A stretch of DNA of 64,000 nucleotides. Source: Megalobrama amblycephala. Taxonomy: Eukaryota; Chordata; Actinopteri; Cypriniformes; Xenocyprididae. The position numbers were made by a program, and so were the translations under genes. The notes beneath the pieces were generated by a model that worked only from the letters and a program-made list of their open reading frames with translations, was not told the origin of the DNA and searched no databases. The stretch spans positions 4,740,582 through 4,804,581 of the forward strand of contig NC_063054.1 of the NCBI RefSeq assembly GCF_018812025.1, given 5' to 3'. This document shows positions 45,110-57,873 of the stretch, piece by piece; position 1 is the first letter of the stretch, and the number at the start of each line of letters is the position of its first letter.

Positions 45110-46574
45110 ATTGAATGAGAAAAATAAAATAAAATTTGAATTGTAGCTCACCTCCTCACCATCTCTAACCTGCAGGAAACTGACGCTTAGGGCAGTGGTT
45201 AAGGACGTTCTGCCCAAGTCATCAAATTTACAACATGAGAGAAGGAATGCCAATCCAGAGGGGAAGCAGATTTACAAATTTTGATTAAAAATGAACTTGC
45301 ATGGATTAATTGTTAACCACAAGAAAAGTGTGCTAACAAAGAGGTCCATTTTGATTTCATGCAGGCTTTAATAAAACAAAAAGTTAAATCCATATTTAAT
45401 TCAGTTTATTTAATTAGCTGTGTAATAAGTGGAGTCCTATACAATAAGCCGATAATTCTCACAAAATATTATTCAGCACATTACTCCTTGTGTGTGTGTT
45501 CCTGCATATGTCCTTGTTTACATCTGCTGTAGTCTCTCTGGAATAGAAATATATTTACAGTTATAGCAGAGCGAACTAGCGAGAGAGAGGAGCAGAAGAG
45601 ATATAAAATGAGAGCGGAGCTGGAGGTTATCGGTTTGGATTTGGTCACTCGACGCCTACTGAGTGCAGAGGGCAAGTCCTGCCACAGCCCTGGGGAAGAA
45701 CGGCAGACGAAAATGAGATGTACAGCATGTCAGGCGAAAGAAATGCGAAGAGGGAGAGAAGACAGATGGAATCTGTGAGCATCTTTGGCCTCAGAGGAGA
45801 GCTGAGAGGTCAGCTTATAAGAATTTGGCTGGTGTTACTGCAGAGGTGGTCAGCTCCCACATAACTCTCCCCTCATTCCCTTTTCTCCATTTTTTTTCAT
45901 TACAACCTTCACAAGAACCTTATTACATTCTCCACTTTGTTCTTAACTGGAAAACTTTAGGGTGTATGCATAAAAATCCAAAATATCATATTTATTTTAT
46001 TTATTTTTACATATCGTATTATTATTATTAATTTAAAGCAAAAGTACACACAAATATGAAATTTCAGTCATAATTTACTTAACTCATTTACCTAACTTTC
46101 TTTAATGTAACACAAAAAGCAACACTGGTGTGGTACTAATATGCAGATATGTAGAAGAACTTGAATATTGTTATATCTTGTTTACTTGTTCGTCACCAAC
46201 CTTGTTTACTTGCACGTTTAATGAAGGGGTACCATTTTTAGCTTTCGTAGAGAGTACTAGGACACTTGTAAACAAACCGTTTTTCTTGAAGGTGTGTGTG
46301 TATCAGCAGAAGGGCTTTGACATTGGTAGATTCTTGTCCACAGGGAGTGTGGAGTGATGTCTGTGACAGGTGTCGGAGGGATCTGTCAATACCTGTGGCT
46401 TTGACAAGAAGCACCCATTTGTATGTGCATGTGTGTTTGTTCTTGAAGACAGAGTTTACGCTCAAATAATCATAATGTGTTTGTTCATGCATTTGATATG
46501 CATAATTGTTTGTGCAACACAATATTTTTCAAGGTTTAGATTCAAGGTTATTTTTCATTCAACATTAGCGCATA
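45110..46574. other. no gene or clear repeat recognised
   Basis: Mixed sequence with no exon I can support. The open frames at 45825 and 46130 do not resemble known proteins. Confidence 0.4.
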
Positions 46575-46577
46575 TGT

Positions 46578-46673
<96 letters not shown>

Positions 46674-46674
46674 G
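46575..46674. repeat. (AATC)n microsatellite
   Basis: About 24 uninterrupted AATC units. The apparent reading frame of repeating Ser-Ile-Asn-Gln is an artefact. Confidence 0.97.
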
Positions 46675-46979
46675 TTGGTTTCAAAGGTAAAACAACAATC
46701 AAGTTGCCTGCAGGCTTCAAGGTTTCATTCAAGTACTTTTGGCTCAAACCAATATTCTTATAAATGAGTAGTATTTTCAGACAAGCTTTTCATGTTTTAC
46801 AAGTGTGCAATTTTGTATTCATATGATCAGTACACAAATGTGTACAAACTAAGCAATTACAACTTTATTATACCCACATAGCTTCCCACTGTTTCAAGTC
46901 CAAATGATCATTCCAATACAGGATCAAATTAACAGGAGCTCACTTATTTATCTCTCTTATTGTATTTGTACATCTGATA

Positions 46980-48144
46980 TACACTGCTTTTAAATTAAAT
47001 GAACACTTTTTAATCAGAGAATAGCATCAAGTTCTGGGATATTGATCAGGTCAGTTAAGTAGCAGAGGGGGTTGTTAATCAGTTTCAGCTGCTTTGGTGT
47101 GAATGAAATGAACAACACATGCACTAGATGGGCAACAATGAGACAACCCCCAAAACAGGAATGATTTTACGGGTGGAGGCTACTGACATTTTTTCCCTAC
47201 TCATCTTTTCTGACTGTTTTTCACTAGTTTTGCATTTGGCTAGGGTCTGTGTCACTACTGGTAGCATATAGCGGTAGCGATACCTGGACCCTACAGAGGT
47301 TGCACAGGCAGTCCAACTCCTCCAGGATGGCACATCAATACGTGCCATTGCCAGAAAGTTTGCTGTGTCTCCCAGCACAGTCTCAAGAGCATGGAGGAGA
47401 TTCCAGGAGACAGGCAGTTACTCTAGGAGAACTGGACAGGGCCATAGAAGGTCCTTAAACCATCAGCAGGACCGGTATCTGCTCCTTTGTGCAAGGAGGA
47501 ACAGGATGAGCACTGCCAGAGCCCTACAAAATGACCTCCAGCGGGTCACTGGTGTGAATGTCTCTGACCAAACAATCAGAAACAGACTTCATGAGGGTGG
47601 CCTGAGGGGCCGATGTCCTCCAGTGGGCCCTGTGCTCACTGCCCGGCACCATGCAGCTCGACTGGCAATTGCCATTGATCACCAGAATTGGCAGGTCCGC
47701 CATTGGCGCCCTGTGCTTTTCACAGATGAGAGCAGGTTCACCCTGAGCACATGTGACAGAAGTGAAAGGGTCTGGAGAAGCCGTGGAGAACGTTATGCTG
47801 CCTGAAACATTGTTCAGCATGACCGGTGTGGTGGTGGGTCAGTGATGGTCTGGGGAGGCATATCCATGGAGGGACGCACAGACCTCTACAGGCTAGACAA
47901 TGGCACCCTAACTCCCATTAGGTATCGGGATGAAATCCTTGGACCCATTGTCAGACCCTACGCTGGTGCAGTGGGTCCTGGGTTCCTCCTGGTACACGAC
48001 AATGCCCGGCCTCATGTGGCTAGAGTATGCAGGCAGTTCCTGGAGGATGAAGGAATTGATACCATTGAATGGCCCCCATGCTCACCTGATCTAAATGCAA
48101 TAGAACACCTCTGGGACATTATGTTAATTTTATTGAGCAGTGTA
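46980..48144 (+). mobile_element. Tc1-type transposon C
   Basis: The left end TACACTGCTTTTAAATTAAA, then TGAACACTTTTTAATC, begins at a TA. The right end AATTTTATTGAGCAGTGTA closes at TA 48143-48144. The right terminal repeat follows directly after the EHLWD motif, so the 3' end of the transposase gene is deleted. 1165 bp. Confidence 0.85.
47287..48111 (+). pseudogene. Tc1-type DD34E transposase, one internal stop, 3' truncated
   Basis: The frame reads [32 protein letters not shown] (helix-turn-helix), TGQGHRRS (GRPR-like AT-hook position), VLFTDESRF (first Asp), HDNARPHVARV (second Asp) and SPDLNAIEHLWD (Glu). A single TGA at 47803-47805 breaks it; the next frame continues in phase from 47842 (MMVWGGIS). 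A stop just upstream near 47272 separates it from any start codon, and the last residues are lost to the terminal repeat. The catalytic triad positions survive. Confidence 0.88.
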
Positions 48145-48324
48145 TTTCTTAAGGTTTTGTGGCCAAAGCAAGTGGTACTTCCTTTGGCGCTACTGTTATT
48201 GTTCATGATTCTTCAGCTTCAGGATTGGGGTTTGGTTATTGTTGGGAGTTGATTATTATTAAAACAGATTTCAAATTTTTATTTTTGTTATATTAAGTTT
48301 TACTTCCTTTACTGACATTTTAGA

Positions 48325-48571
48325 CCTACATATTACAGTGATTTCTGAAGGATCATGTGACACCGAAGACTGGAGTAATGATACTGATTACATTTTAAAA
48401 TATATTAAAATAGAGAGCAGTTATTTTAGATTGTAATAATATTTACAATAATGTAACAATAATACTGTTACTTACAATACACTATATTCTTGCCTTTATT
48501 TAAATAAATGCAGCCTTGGTGAACATTAAAAAACATTAAAAAATCTTAATTGTTTGTGACCAATAGTGTAC
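48325..48571. repeat. foldback-family fragment
   Basis: TTTCTGAAGGATCATGTGAC, ACTGGAGTAATGAT, CAGCCTTGGTGAAC and AAAAATCTTA follow the arm of the elements at 14 and 20 kb. One end only; it ends CCAATAGTGTA. Confidence 0.65.
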
Positions 48572-48749
48572 ATACTTACTTTAAAATGTGAAAATCCTTC
48601 ATTAAAATATGAATTACTAAGTTTAAACATTTGATGAAAGTTAATGTACTTTGTTTACTGAGAATGCAACAATGTAAGTGAAGGTATGAAATATGAGAAC
48701 ATTTGATGTGTGAAAAATCACTTCTCTCTTTAAAAATCATACTTGTTAA

Positions 48750-49417
48750 AGGTCCCGTTCTTCGTGATCCCATGTTTCAAACTTTAGTTAGTGTGTAATG
48801 TTGTTGTTAGAGTATAAATAAAATCTGTACAATTTTAAAGCTCAAAGTTCAATGCCAAGCGAGATATTTTATTTAACAGAAGTCGCCTACATCGAACGGC
48901 CAGTTTGGACTACATCCCTCTACTTCCTTCTTTAATGACGTCACTAAAACAGTTTTTTGACTAACCTCCGCCCACCGGAATAAACAAGAGTTGCGTTTGT
49001 AGAGTGTGTTTGTCGCCATGTCATCGAAACGCTGTTATTTTCATCCCGCAGTCCAATCACCGGGTCTGATTCCGGCTCAAATTGATAGGGTAAAATTAAA
49101 GACATGTTTACAATAACACTGAGCGCATGCATCTCCACGTTATGGTAAGAGGCGTGACCTTTCCGGGCAAGATGCGCTAAGAGCTGCTGTCGAATCACAA
49201 CACAGGAACCGCTGGCACAATCAGAACTCGTTACGTATTTCTGAAGGAGGGACTTCATAGAACAAGGCCCGTTTTTATGACAGTGGAAACAGCGGTATAC
49301 AGATAAGTAAATTATGTTAAAAATACTGTTTTTTTTTACACGCGAAACATGAACACATGTTATATTGCACACTATAAACACAATCAAAGCTTCAAAAAAC
49401 CACGAAAAATGGGACCT
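48750..49417. mobile_element. TTAA-flanked MITE (AGGTCCC ends)
   Basis: AGGTCCCGTTCTTCGTG at the left mirrors CACGAAAAATGGGACCT at the right, flanked by TTAA at 48746-48749 and 49418-49421. 668 bp. The minus-strand open frame across it has no recognisable product. Confidence 0.86.
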
Positions 49418-49605
49418 TTAACAGAATATTTGTATTGTGAATTACTTCAAATCAAGCAGAAAGTCTGTCAAATGTATTATAAATAGCATGACAAATTAAT
49501 CATCCTGCATGAGTATGAAAGAATAATTTTTTTATAAACAATTCCTTTTCTTATTCAAGTTAATTTCTGACACTGTTCTTGAAGGCCCCATTAATGGACC
49601 CTTAA

Positions 49606-51131
49606 AGGATTAGTTTACTTTAGAATGAAAATTACCCCATGATTTACTCACCCTCAAGCCATCCTAGGTGTATATGACTTTCTTTTTCCAGATGAATACA
49701 ATCAGAGTTATATTAATAATCATCCTGATGCACCTAAGCTTTATAATGGCAGTGCACGGAAACCACCTGTTTGAAGCTCAAAAAAGTGCATCCATCCATC
49801 ATAAACGTACTTCACATGGCTCCGGGGGGTTAATAAAGGCCTTCTGAAGTGAAGCGATGTGTTTGTGTAAGAACATGTTATGAAGTAAATATACTTCAAT
49901 ATACTTCAAAATAACTAGCTTCCGCCAGACCACCTTCCGTATTCAAAGGTGCCTTAGAACATCTTTTTAAAAGATGTAATATAAGTCTAAGGTGTCCCCT
50001 GAATGTGTCTGTGAAGTTTCAGCTCAAAATATCCCATAGATTTTTTTTTAACTGCCTATTTTGGGGCATCATTAAATATGAGTCCCATTTAGGCTGCGGC
50101 CCCTTTAAATGCTCACGCTCCCCGCCCACGGAGCTCGCGCTTGCCTTGAACCAGTGCATAAACAAAGTTCACACAGCTAATATAACCCTCAAAATGGATC
50201 TTTACAAAGTGTTCGTCATGCAGCATGTGTAATCGCGTAAGTATGGTATTTATTTGGATGTTTACATTTGATTCTGAATGAGTTTGATAGTGCTCCGTGG
50301 CTAAAGCTAACATTACACACTGTTGGAGAGATTTATAAAGAATGAAGATTGTGTTTATGCATTATACAGACTGCAAGTGTTTAAAAATGAAAATAGTGAC
50401 AGCTCTTGTCTCCGTGAATACAGTAAGAAACGACGGTAACTTTAACCACATTTAACAGTACATTAGCAACATGCTAACGAAACAATTAGAAAGACAATTT
50501 ACAAATATCACTAAAAATATCATGATATCATGGATCATGTCAGTTATTATTGCTCCATCTGACATTTTTTGCTATTGTTCTTGCTTGCTTACCTAGTCTG
50601 ATGATTCAGCTGTGCACATTAATACTGTGCACAGCTGTGCAGTATGTGTTAATACTGGCTGCCCTTGTGTGAATGCCTCGATCATGGGCTGGCATATGCA
50701 AATATCGGGGGTGTACACCCCGACTGTTACGTAACATGTTATGTTGAGATTCTCCTGTTCTTCGGAGGTCTTTTAAACAAATGAGATTTATGTAAGAAGG
50801 AGGAAACAATGGAGTTTGAGACTCACTGTATGTCATTTCCATGTACTGAACTCTAGTTATTCAACTATGCCGAGGTAAATTCAATTTTCAATTCGATGGC
50901 ACCTTTCAACGTTACGCAAGAAAGTGTAACGCCTCTTGCAGTCTAAAACGCTTACGCTACATCCTACGCCTTCTGTATTCAACTTATGAAACAATTTTTA
51001 TTAATATTAATATAAGATTATTAATATAACTCTGATTGTATTTGTCTGAAAGAAGAAAGTCATATACACCTAGGATGGCTTGAGGGTGAATAAATCATGG
51101 GGTAATTTTCATTTTAAAGTGAACTAATCCT
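49606..51131. mobile_element. TTAA-flanked MITE with another element nested inside
   Basis: AGGATTAGTTTACTTTAGAA at the left mirrors TTTTAAAGTGAACTAATCCT at the right, flanked by TTAA (49602-49605, 51132-51135). CTCACCCTCAAGCCATCCTA inside mirrors TAGGATGGCTTGAGGGTGA. It is split by the element at 49947-50904. Confidence 0.87.
49947..50904 (+). mobile_element. 1-kb element, copy 3, at a TTCAA target
   Basis: It is the same family as 15542-16533 (AGTCTAAGGTGTCCCCTGAA and CTCAAAATGGATCTTTACAA are both present) with ends AGGTGCCTTAGAAC and AATTCGATGGCACCT. The flanks are TTCAA on both sides rather than TTAA, so the target was non-canonical or both sides changed. Confidence 0.82.
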
Positions 51132-51135
51132 TTAA

Positions 51136-51739
51136 CAACAACCAGTGGCATACAAAATCCCCCACTCTTTCTTTTTTAGCATCAAGTTTTTAGGAAACAG
51201 TGAAGCTGATGTGGCAAATGAACACTTCACCTTCTTGAAAACAGCAGTGTTGTTTTTTAATGCTAATTATCTTGGTGTTACCTCTGGTGTCACTGGTGTG
51301 ATTTTGTGCAATCACACTGATAACAGGTGGCCAGATGGCATGCCATTTCTAACAAAGTGACAAGAAAAATGCTGCGGTTGTGTTTTCTGTTCATTTAGAT
51401 CATTTGTAAGTAAAAACGCTATGTATTGGCTATGTCACAATATTCTCTTTAACATTCATGCATTTTAAAATGAATATGAAACTGTATGGATTGAGAATCT
51501 AACTGCATTTTAATATGTGTACACATTGGAGGAAGATGGAACTGGAATGCACAGCTGAAATGAACAGGTTTCATCACTGACGTCAGAAGGACATTTATTA
51601 GGATTAGTTGCAATCAGGGACTATGCCTAGAAGTGGAGATAATGTTATTGGAATGCTGAAATTAGGTTGTGGAAATGTTGTTAAAGGGCTCAGGCTGTAT
51701 AACAAATAATGCAGTCTGAAAAGAACAAGTGCTTGTCTC

Positions 51740-51802
<63 letters not shown>

Positions 51803-54150
51803 ACACATGTTTATGTTTCTTTGTGCATCCTGTTACTATAGAGCAGAAGATCAACATGATACCACAGCCAGATTTCCGATGATCATACATCTCAACATAT
51901 GCACATTCTAATTTAATGTCTACCATGCTGAATTAAAAGGTCCCTTAAGGCCTGCCAAGGCCTTTTGCACATACTATACATACACTCACAACAACACAGG
52001 AATTTTTACCCTCAGCATACCTGTGAATCTTCTGACCTTTTCTAAATGTGTAATATAGTATGTGTATTTCAGTCATGAAACTCTGGATGGCACAAGCTGA
52101 TTCAGACAACATGGCACAAGCATATTGGCCTCTACTGTTTCTGCAACCAATAAGATTGCTTGCTCAACATTTAAATAGTCTGGTTCAGAGTTCACTGTTT
52201 CACTCCTCTGAAACCCTCCACCTCCCCCAGCTCCACCTGTCTAGATCTGCTATGGGATTTGTGTACGCCTATTCATGCACACAGCAGCATGTCTATGTCT
52301 TCTTTTTTTGGCACTAGCAAGTCCATACTTGCCCTGCAGATCTAGTCTAAAATAACATTGTCATATTCATTTAACATGCTAAAACTATTTAGAGTGTTGT
52401 CATGATTGAAAAAAGTGCTAGTTTTTTATGTTTCTCATGTATTATGTGTTTGGTAGGCATGTAGTGTTTCTTTACAAAGTGACATCGCCAACTACTGGCC
52501 TGACATAAATAATACAGCGTTTTAGTCCTTTGCCCGGATCAGTGTGAATGGGGATCATTTTGACAGCGTTTGCCATCTGTACATGAAAACTGCAAAGGAA
52601 AAACTTTTCGGTCCTTAGTACATTGTTTTCAAGTAAATGTACTCCTAAGTTTACTTACTGAACCTATAGTGAAATCAACTAAATAAAGTCTGCTGTAGAA
52701 ATATTTGCCTAGATGTGTGAAAGATGTGTCTTTCTGCTGAATTACTTGTATTAACATAACAACAGTCTTCTTGTAGCTTATTTTATACAACTTACAGGCA
52801 AAAATGTAGTGCATATTTATTACACTATACTTTGAGTTATTTTGCCCTGGCATAAAAAAAGCTGCAAGTGTGTTTCTACTGAGGGAATGACAGTAAATTG
52901 GCCATCTTTCTCTCCTCTGACCAGTGTAATCAATCTCTCTATATTTTTTTTCCCTCTTTTTGAAAGTCATAGAAATGCGTTAATGGATTTTTCTTTTGCT
53001 GTTGGAACAAATCGAAACACAAAAATTGTTTCTGCTATGGTCTTTCCATTTACTTCTACAGATGCTTAGCCGGCTATAGTTATTTCCATGTTCCAAACCC
53101 AGAAGTGCAAACGAGACTATATCCCTGCTGTAAATTCTTTTAATGTGTATATATGTTTAAAATAATTTATTCTCGTAATTGTTTTGCTTGTAATTCCTAT
53201 GGGGACAAATTTATTCTTAGTTTTTAAGAGTCCTCTGAGTGGCTCTTATGTAGATGTTGAAAGACAATGTCATCAAATGGATTACATAATTTTTTTAAAA
53301 TTTTTTTTGGATGTGATGTGAGCACATATACACACACATACACACCCTTTCCAGTGCACACACTTCATGACAGAGGCCAGTATTACATGACTGATAGCAT
53401 TAAATTGCTTTTATCCAAGTTTTTATCAGGATTTACCGGCCCCTAGCACCATTGGGTTCCGCCACCTCTGTTTCAATAAATCACGCTGGTGAGTGGTGCA
53501 GCGCAGCATAGAGAGAGAGAGAGGCTAAGATTGATGACCTGACCAAAAAACTGATGCCAGAACAGCCACACGGCGCTCTGATGGAGAAACATATGTACAT
53601 TTTTAGGCCATAATAGAAAATGTCAATCTCAGCGAATGCGGCTGGAAACTGTATTTTTCATTACAGAGAAATGCCAACTCATTTCCTGTTTACAGACCTC
53701 TGATCAATCTCACAGCACAGACAGAACGACAGGCGACAGGTCAGGGGTGTCTGTAATGGAGAAAACAGGAGACTGAACCTTGTGCGCATGAACATTTTTG
53801 TGAGTGCATGTGGGTAATGTGCGTTTAAATAAGTTGGCGTCTAGATTTTGCTGAAAAAAAAAAATGTTTTCACCCACAGAAATGAAGAAAGTTACCTCAT
53901 TGGGTTCAGACATCTTGAGATCACATGACAAATACTTTTTTATCTTTGTAACCTCCCTGCAATTTTGCTTAGAGAATAGATAATCCATGGCTGAAATTTT
54001 TTTTGCATTTCTTCAATGGCATTGGCTCTTTGATAATTCTTAGCTAATTTTAAAATAAAACTGATATTTTGAAGATACGCATCTTAAAACATCAGATTTG
54101 CTATTCATATTTATATGTTCTGTAGCTTAGCTGTGTTTCTGAGGTGGAAG
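51136..54150. other. no gene recognised; microsatellite and one MITE relic
   Basis: A (TG)n tract lies at about 51741-51799. The segment 52457-52640 repeats part of the GTTTACAC element at 13.9-14.0 kb. I see no exon with coding character. Confidence 0.5.
51741..51799. repeat. (TG)n microsatellite
   Basis: About 29 TG units without interruption; the matching open frames of Cys-Val or Thr-His repeats are artefacts. Confidence 0.97.
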
Positions 54151-54821
54151 AAGGCTGTTTTTGTAACATATGGAATATGATTTTTGAAAGACAAGTTGCT
54201 GTCTAATACAACACCCAGGTCTTTAACTGTAGGGGATGAAACAGTACATTGATATAGATGCAAATTTTATTTATTTTATAAAGAAATTCTGTGTACAATT
54301 AAAGTGAAACTTTAGTCTTATCCAAATGTAATAGAAGATAAAATCACTGGTTATGAAATAGTTATAAAATGACTGGTTATCCAATATTTTATATCTATAA
54401 ACACTCTATCAACTTGGATAATTTAGAAATTTCATCTGGACATGTATCATCGGCATAATGAAATAGAAATTGCCTAAAAGCCTAAAATAGACTCTTGTGG
54501 CACTCCATAATTACTGACAGAAACTTGGATAGTTTCCCATTTAAATAAACAAAATGGTAACAGTTTGATTTGTACGATTTAAACCACCTTAATGCCTGTC
54601 ACTGAATACCAGTGTAATTTTGTAACCGATCTAGTGTCAAACGCAGCACTGAGATCAAGGTGCTTCTCATTTCTTATTTGTGCATCCTTGTTTCCTTTCC
54701 TTACGTCTTAGCTCCACCCTCTTAGGATGTGAGAGAAGGATACACCTGTGTATCTTTGTTCATGACTCCTCAGGAAGCCTCCTCATTCCTCGCTTCCTTC
54801 AGTGCAGTTAGAGAATTGAGA

Positions 54822-55595
54822 TAGAGGTCTGCATTCCCGCGGCTCTCCCGCGGGAACCGCGGGACCCGATAAGATTTCTTGCTGCGCGGGATCAAATTTT
54901 GAATGAAAGGCGGATTGCGGTCGGTAACTATAGAGTGCATTAGGCGGGAGCGGGCGGTCTGACAATAACCCGGTCGCTCCCGAGATGCTTTGACATCAGC
55001 GCATATGTGCTTGAACTTGAAGTGAACAAAACTTTCTGCAGTGGTGGCGTTCACACAGTCCCCAGTTCCCTGTCCTGAGAAACCTGTGTTCTTTGCATTA
55101 GAGACGTTCTGAAACGGTCGTCAGTCAGCGTCATTCTGTTCTTGCGTGGATGTTAAAAAAGATTTCATTTTGCAGTATAGCTAGTAAGCCAATAGTTTTC
55201 CTTAATGTAATTTTGGCTTAGCCTATAGTTTTGAGTGACATGTTGTAGGCTATTTAATTTAGCTTATTTTTCTCTGTGATATTTATCTTATTATTCTTTG
55301 TGACATTTTTTCTCTGACATTTGTTAAGGTGTTGACAGCATCATAGACAAATAACAAAAACTTATATGCAACATTTTATATTTGTTATCCCCAATCACTC
55401 TCTTTCTTTAGGGGAAGTTTAAACGCAACGCAAGATTCTGGAAACGATTTTTAGCGGGACCCGTCGGGTCTGGAAGAAAATCACTATATGCGGATAGCGG
55501 GTGAACACAGAGTGAATTTTAGGCGGGAGCGGGTTCATGCGGAATAGAACCATTGCGGGAGCGGGACGAACAAAACAGTCCCGCGCAGACCTCTA
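54822..55595. mobile_element. hAT-type MITE, 774 bp
   Basis: TAGAGGTCTGC and GCAGACCTCTA terminal repeats with the perfect 8-bp duplication AATTGAGA (54814-54821, 55596-55603). GC-rich ends carry CCCGCGG and GCGGGA motifs repeated in the subterminal regions. It is inserted within the LINE at 54160-56962. Confidence 0.9.
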
Positions 55596-56414
55596 AATTG
55601 AGAAGCCCTTCAAGATGGCTGAGTTCGACTGGTTTCTGGGTCAGAGAAGCGAGGAAATGAGGAAGCATCAATTTGAGTATTGAGAATCACCCCCTGTAAA
55701 ACTTGAGATGCAGCCTTGGTCAGAAGCTAGAAGAAAGTCATTTGTGATTTCAACTAGCACAGTTTCTGTGCTATGATGGGGCCTGAATCCTGATTGAATT
55801 GTTTCATAAGTTTCTTATTTATTTATTCATTTTTTTTGCAAGGAACAACACAGTTGAGCAGACAACTTTTTTTCTAGCATTTTAGACATAAATGGAAGAT
55901 TTGAAATGATAAACTTATAAATGTACAATTTAAAGATTGTACATTTACAATTGTATTTCTGATGCTTTCTATTTTCTTTTTTTGATCATTTTATGAGATT
56001 GCAGAGAGGCTTGGTCCTGGTGGCTTTTAGAGTCATTTTTTTAGTGGGACATAGTGCTTTTCCACACGTTTTCTAAATACCTCTAAATGAGTTTGTTTTC
56101 ATTTATGCTCTAGGTTACGAGTTTCTAGGTTACTTTTTCTCTATAACCTTTTTTAGTCTGATGGGTGCAACCATTTCTAAAGTACTAGAGGAGATAGTGC
56201 CCATACTGCTAGTCATTTTATCAAGTTCATTTGTGTATTGGGTTACACTCAGTAGCTTAGACAGATCAGGCATTATTTGTGAATCATTCTTTAAAGGTTG
56301 GGATAATTGTTCTACCTGGTTGATAACGTGGAGCAATATGGCAAATGTCAGCAGCATGTAGTAGCCTACGCATGTTACAAGGTGATCGATGACATCATCA
56401 CTTTGACCCCAAAG

Positions 56415-56552
56415 CAAGGGCGTAGATTTGGTTTCAACTTTGGGGGGGTTGAACGTTGGTATGGTTGTATTGTATTGGGGGGGTTGTAACTGATGTATTT
56501 GAATACTGGGGGGGTTACCTCCCCCCCATCCTCCCCACAAACTACGCCCCTG
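56415..56552. mobile_element. 138-bp hAT-type MITE
   Basis: Ends CAAGGGCGTAG and CTACGCCCCTG with the 8-bp duplication CCCCAAAG (56407-56414, 56553-56560). It carries GGGGGGGTT repeats. It interrupts the LINE endonuclease-linker region; removing it joins the two LINE parts. Confidence 0.88.
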
Positions 56553-56978
56553 CCCCAAAGGAGTTTAGTAAGTCTGTAAATGCAACTCCTAATGCATCAT
56601 TTGTATTGTCTTTGTGAATGTTAAAATCAGCGACAATCAGAGCCTTATTGACATTGGCAGGTCGAAGAGAAAAACTGTTTTAGAAAATTAACATATAGCA
56701 CCCTGGGGGTCTATATATGATAGCCAGAGCAAGAGATAGCAGTGATTTTTTTCTTATATCTGAAAGTGTAACATTTAGCACAATCACTTCAAATGAATTA
56801 AACCTGTGTCCTGTTTTCTGTATAATATTAAGAATATCTCTATAGATTGTTGCAACACCGCCGCCATGGTGCCTGATGGAGTCAATTCATTAAGACTGAT
56901 ATAGTCATTTGCTTTAAGCCAGACTCCAGTAAAGCAGAGTACATCGAAACTATTATCTGTGATCTATTTATATTAACT

Positions 56979-57311
56979 TAAAGTGACCCAAAAATTTTTA
57001 TCTGCTTACCCCCAGGGCATCCAAGATGTAGGTGACTGTTGTAGAACAGTGATTTTTAACTCCAACTGTCAGTCGTATAATGCATGTCAATGGGAACACC
57101 ATCTATAAGAGTCCAAAAAACATGCACAGACAAGTTCAAATTAAACTCTGCGGCTTGTGACAACACATTGATGTCCTAAGACACAAAACGATCGGTTTGT
57201 GCGAGAAACTGAACAGTATTTATATAATTTTTTACCTCTAATACACCACTATGTCCAACTGCCTTGTGCACGACATCTGGTGCGTGAGGTGTGTATGCAC
57301 TCTGGCTTAGT
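56979..57311. repeat. partial copy of the 10676 TTAA family
   Basis: CCCAGGGCATCCAAGATGTA, TAATGCATGTCAATGG, CGATCGGTTTGTGCGAGAAA and GTGCGTGAGGTGTGTATGC follow the same order as at 10,720-11,050. Its right part is missing where the next TTAA element begins. Confidence 0.75.
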
Positions 57312-57315
57312 TTAA

Positions 57316-57829
57316 AGGATTAGTCCACTTTCAAATTTAATTTTCCTGATAATTTACTCACCCCCCATGTCATCCAAGATGTTCATGTCTTTCTTTCTTC
57401 GGTTGAAAAGAAATTAAGGTTTTTGATGAAAACATTCCAGGATTATTCTCCTTATAGTGGACTTCAAAGGTCTCTCCAAACGGTTGAAGGTCAAAATTAC
57501 AGTTTCAGTGCAGCTTCAAAGGGCTTTAAACGATATCAGACGAGGAATAAGGGTCTTACATAGTGAAACGATCGGTCATTTTCGAAAAAAAATACAATTG
57601 TATATGCTTTATAAACACAAAAGATCACCTTGCATATGCTTCCGCTTTCTGTATTCTTCAAAAAGCTTACGCTGTATGTCCTAACCTATCCTATTCTACT
57701 TACATAACAAATGGAACTGGCACTGCGTTCGTTACGTAAGTTGAATAGGGAAGGTGGAAGCACGTGCAAGGCGTTCATTTGTGTTTATAAAGCATGTACA
57801 TAATTTTCATTTTTGGGTGAACTCTCCCT
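57316..57829. mobile_element. TTAA-flanked MITE, 514 bp
   Basis: AGGATTAGTCCACTTTC at the left and GGGTGAACTCTCCCT at the right lie between TTAA at 57312-57315 and 57830-57833. It is inserted at the TTTAAA site of the repeat at 56979-57311. Confidence 0.78.
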
Positions 57830-57873
57830 TTAAGTGTGAGTAATTCAATGTTTAGGAGCCCTAGCTTTAGAAA

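Larger units (their letters stand above)
54160..56962 (-). pseudogene. decayed LINE (L2-like), endonuclease and reverse transcriptase remnants
   Basis: On the minus strand, in order: LCFTGVWLKANDYISLNEL and VADFNIHKDN (apurinic endonuclease domain, about 56,950-56,590), ELDKMTSSMGTI then EMVAPIR (linker), [14 protein letters not shown] (reverse transcriptase entry motif, about 55,790), GVPQESILG, HYADDT (catalytic YADD, about 54,460) and VKDLGVVLDSNLSF (about 54,210). Frames shift repeatedly and stops are common. Two MITEs interrupt it (54822-55595 and 56415-56552). The L2-clade assignment is from motif style and memory. Such LINEs copy by target-primed reverse transcription; this one is dead. 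Confidence 0.82.

Noticed and set aside
46370..46690. Open frame ending in Ser-Ile-Asn-Gln repeats
   Set aside because: It is a translation of the (AATC)n microsatellite with no conserved upstream protein.
48944..49387. 147-codon minus-strand frame
   Set aside because: It lies wholly inside the TTAA-flanked MITE at 48750-49417 and resembles no known protein.
51690..51926. Open frames with Thr-His or Cys-Val repeats
   Set aside because: They are translations of the (TG)n microsatellite.
56130..56558. 142-codon minus-strand frame as an independent gene
   Set aside because: Its first part is MITE sequence (GGGGGGGTT repeats) and its remainder is the LINE linker region; it is a chance fusion.
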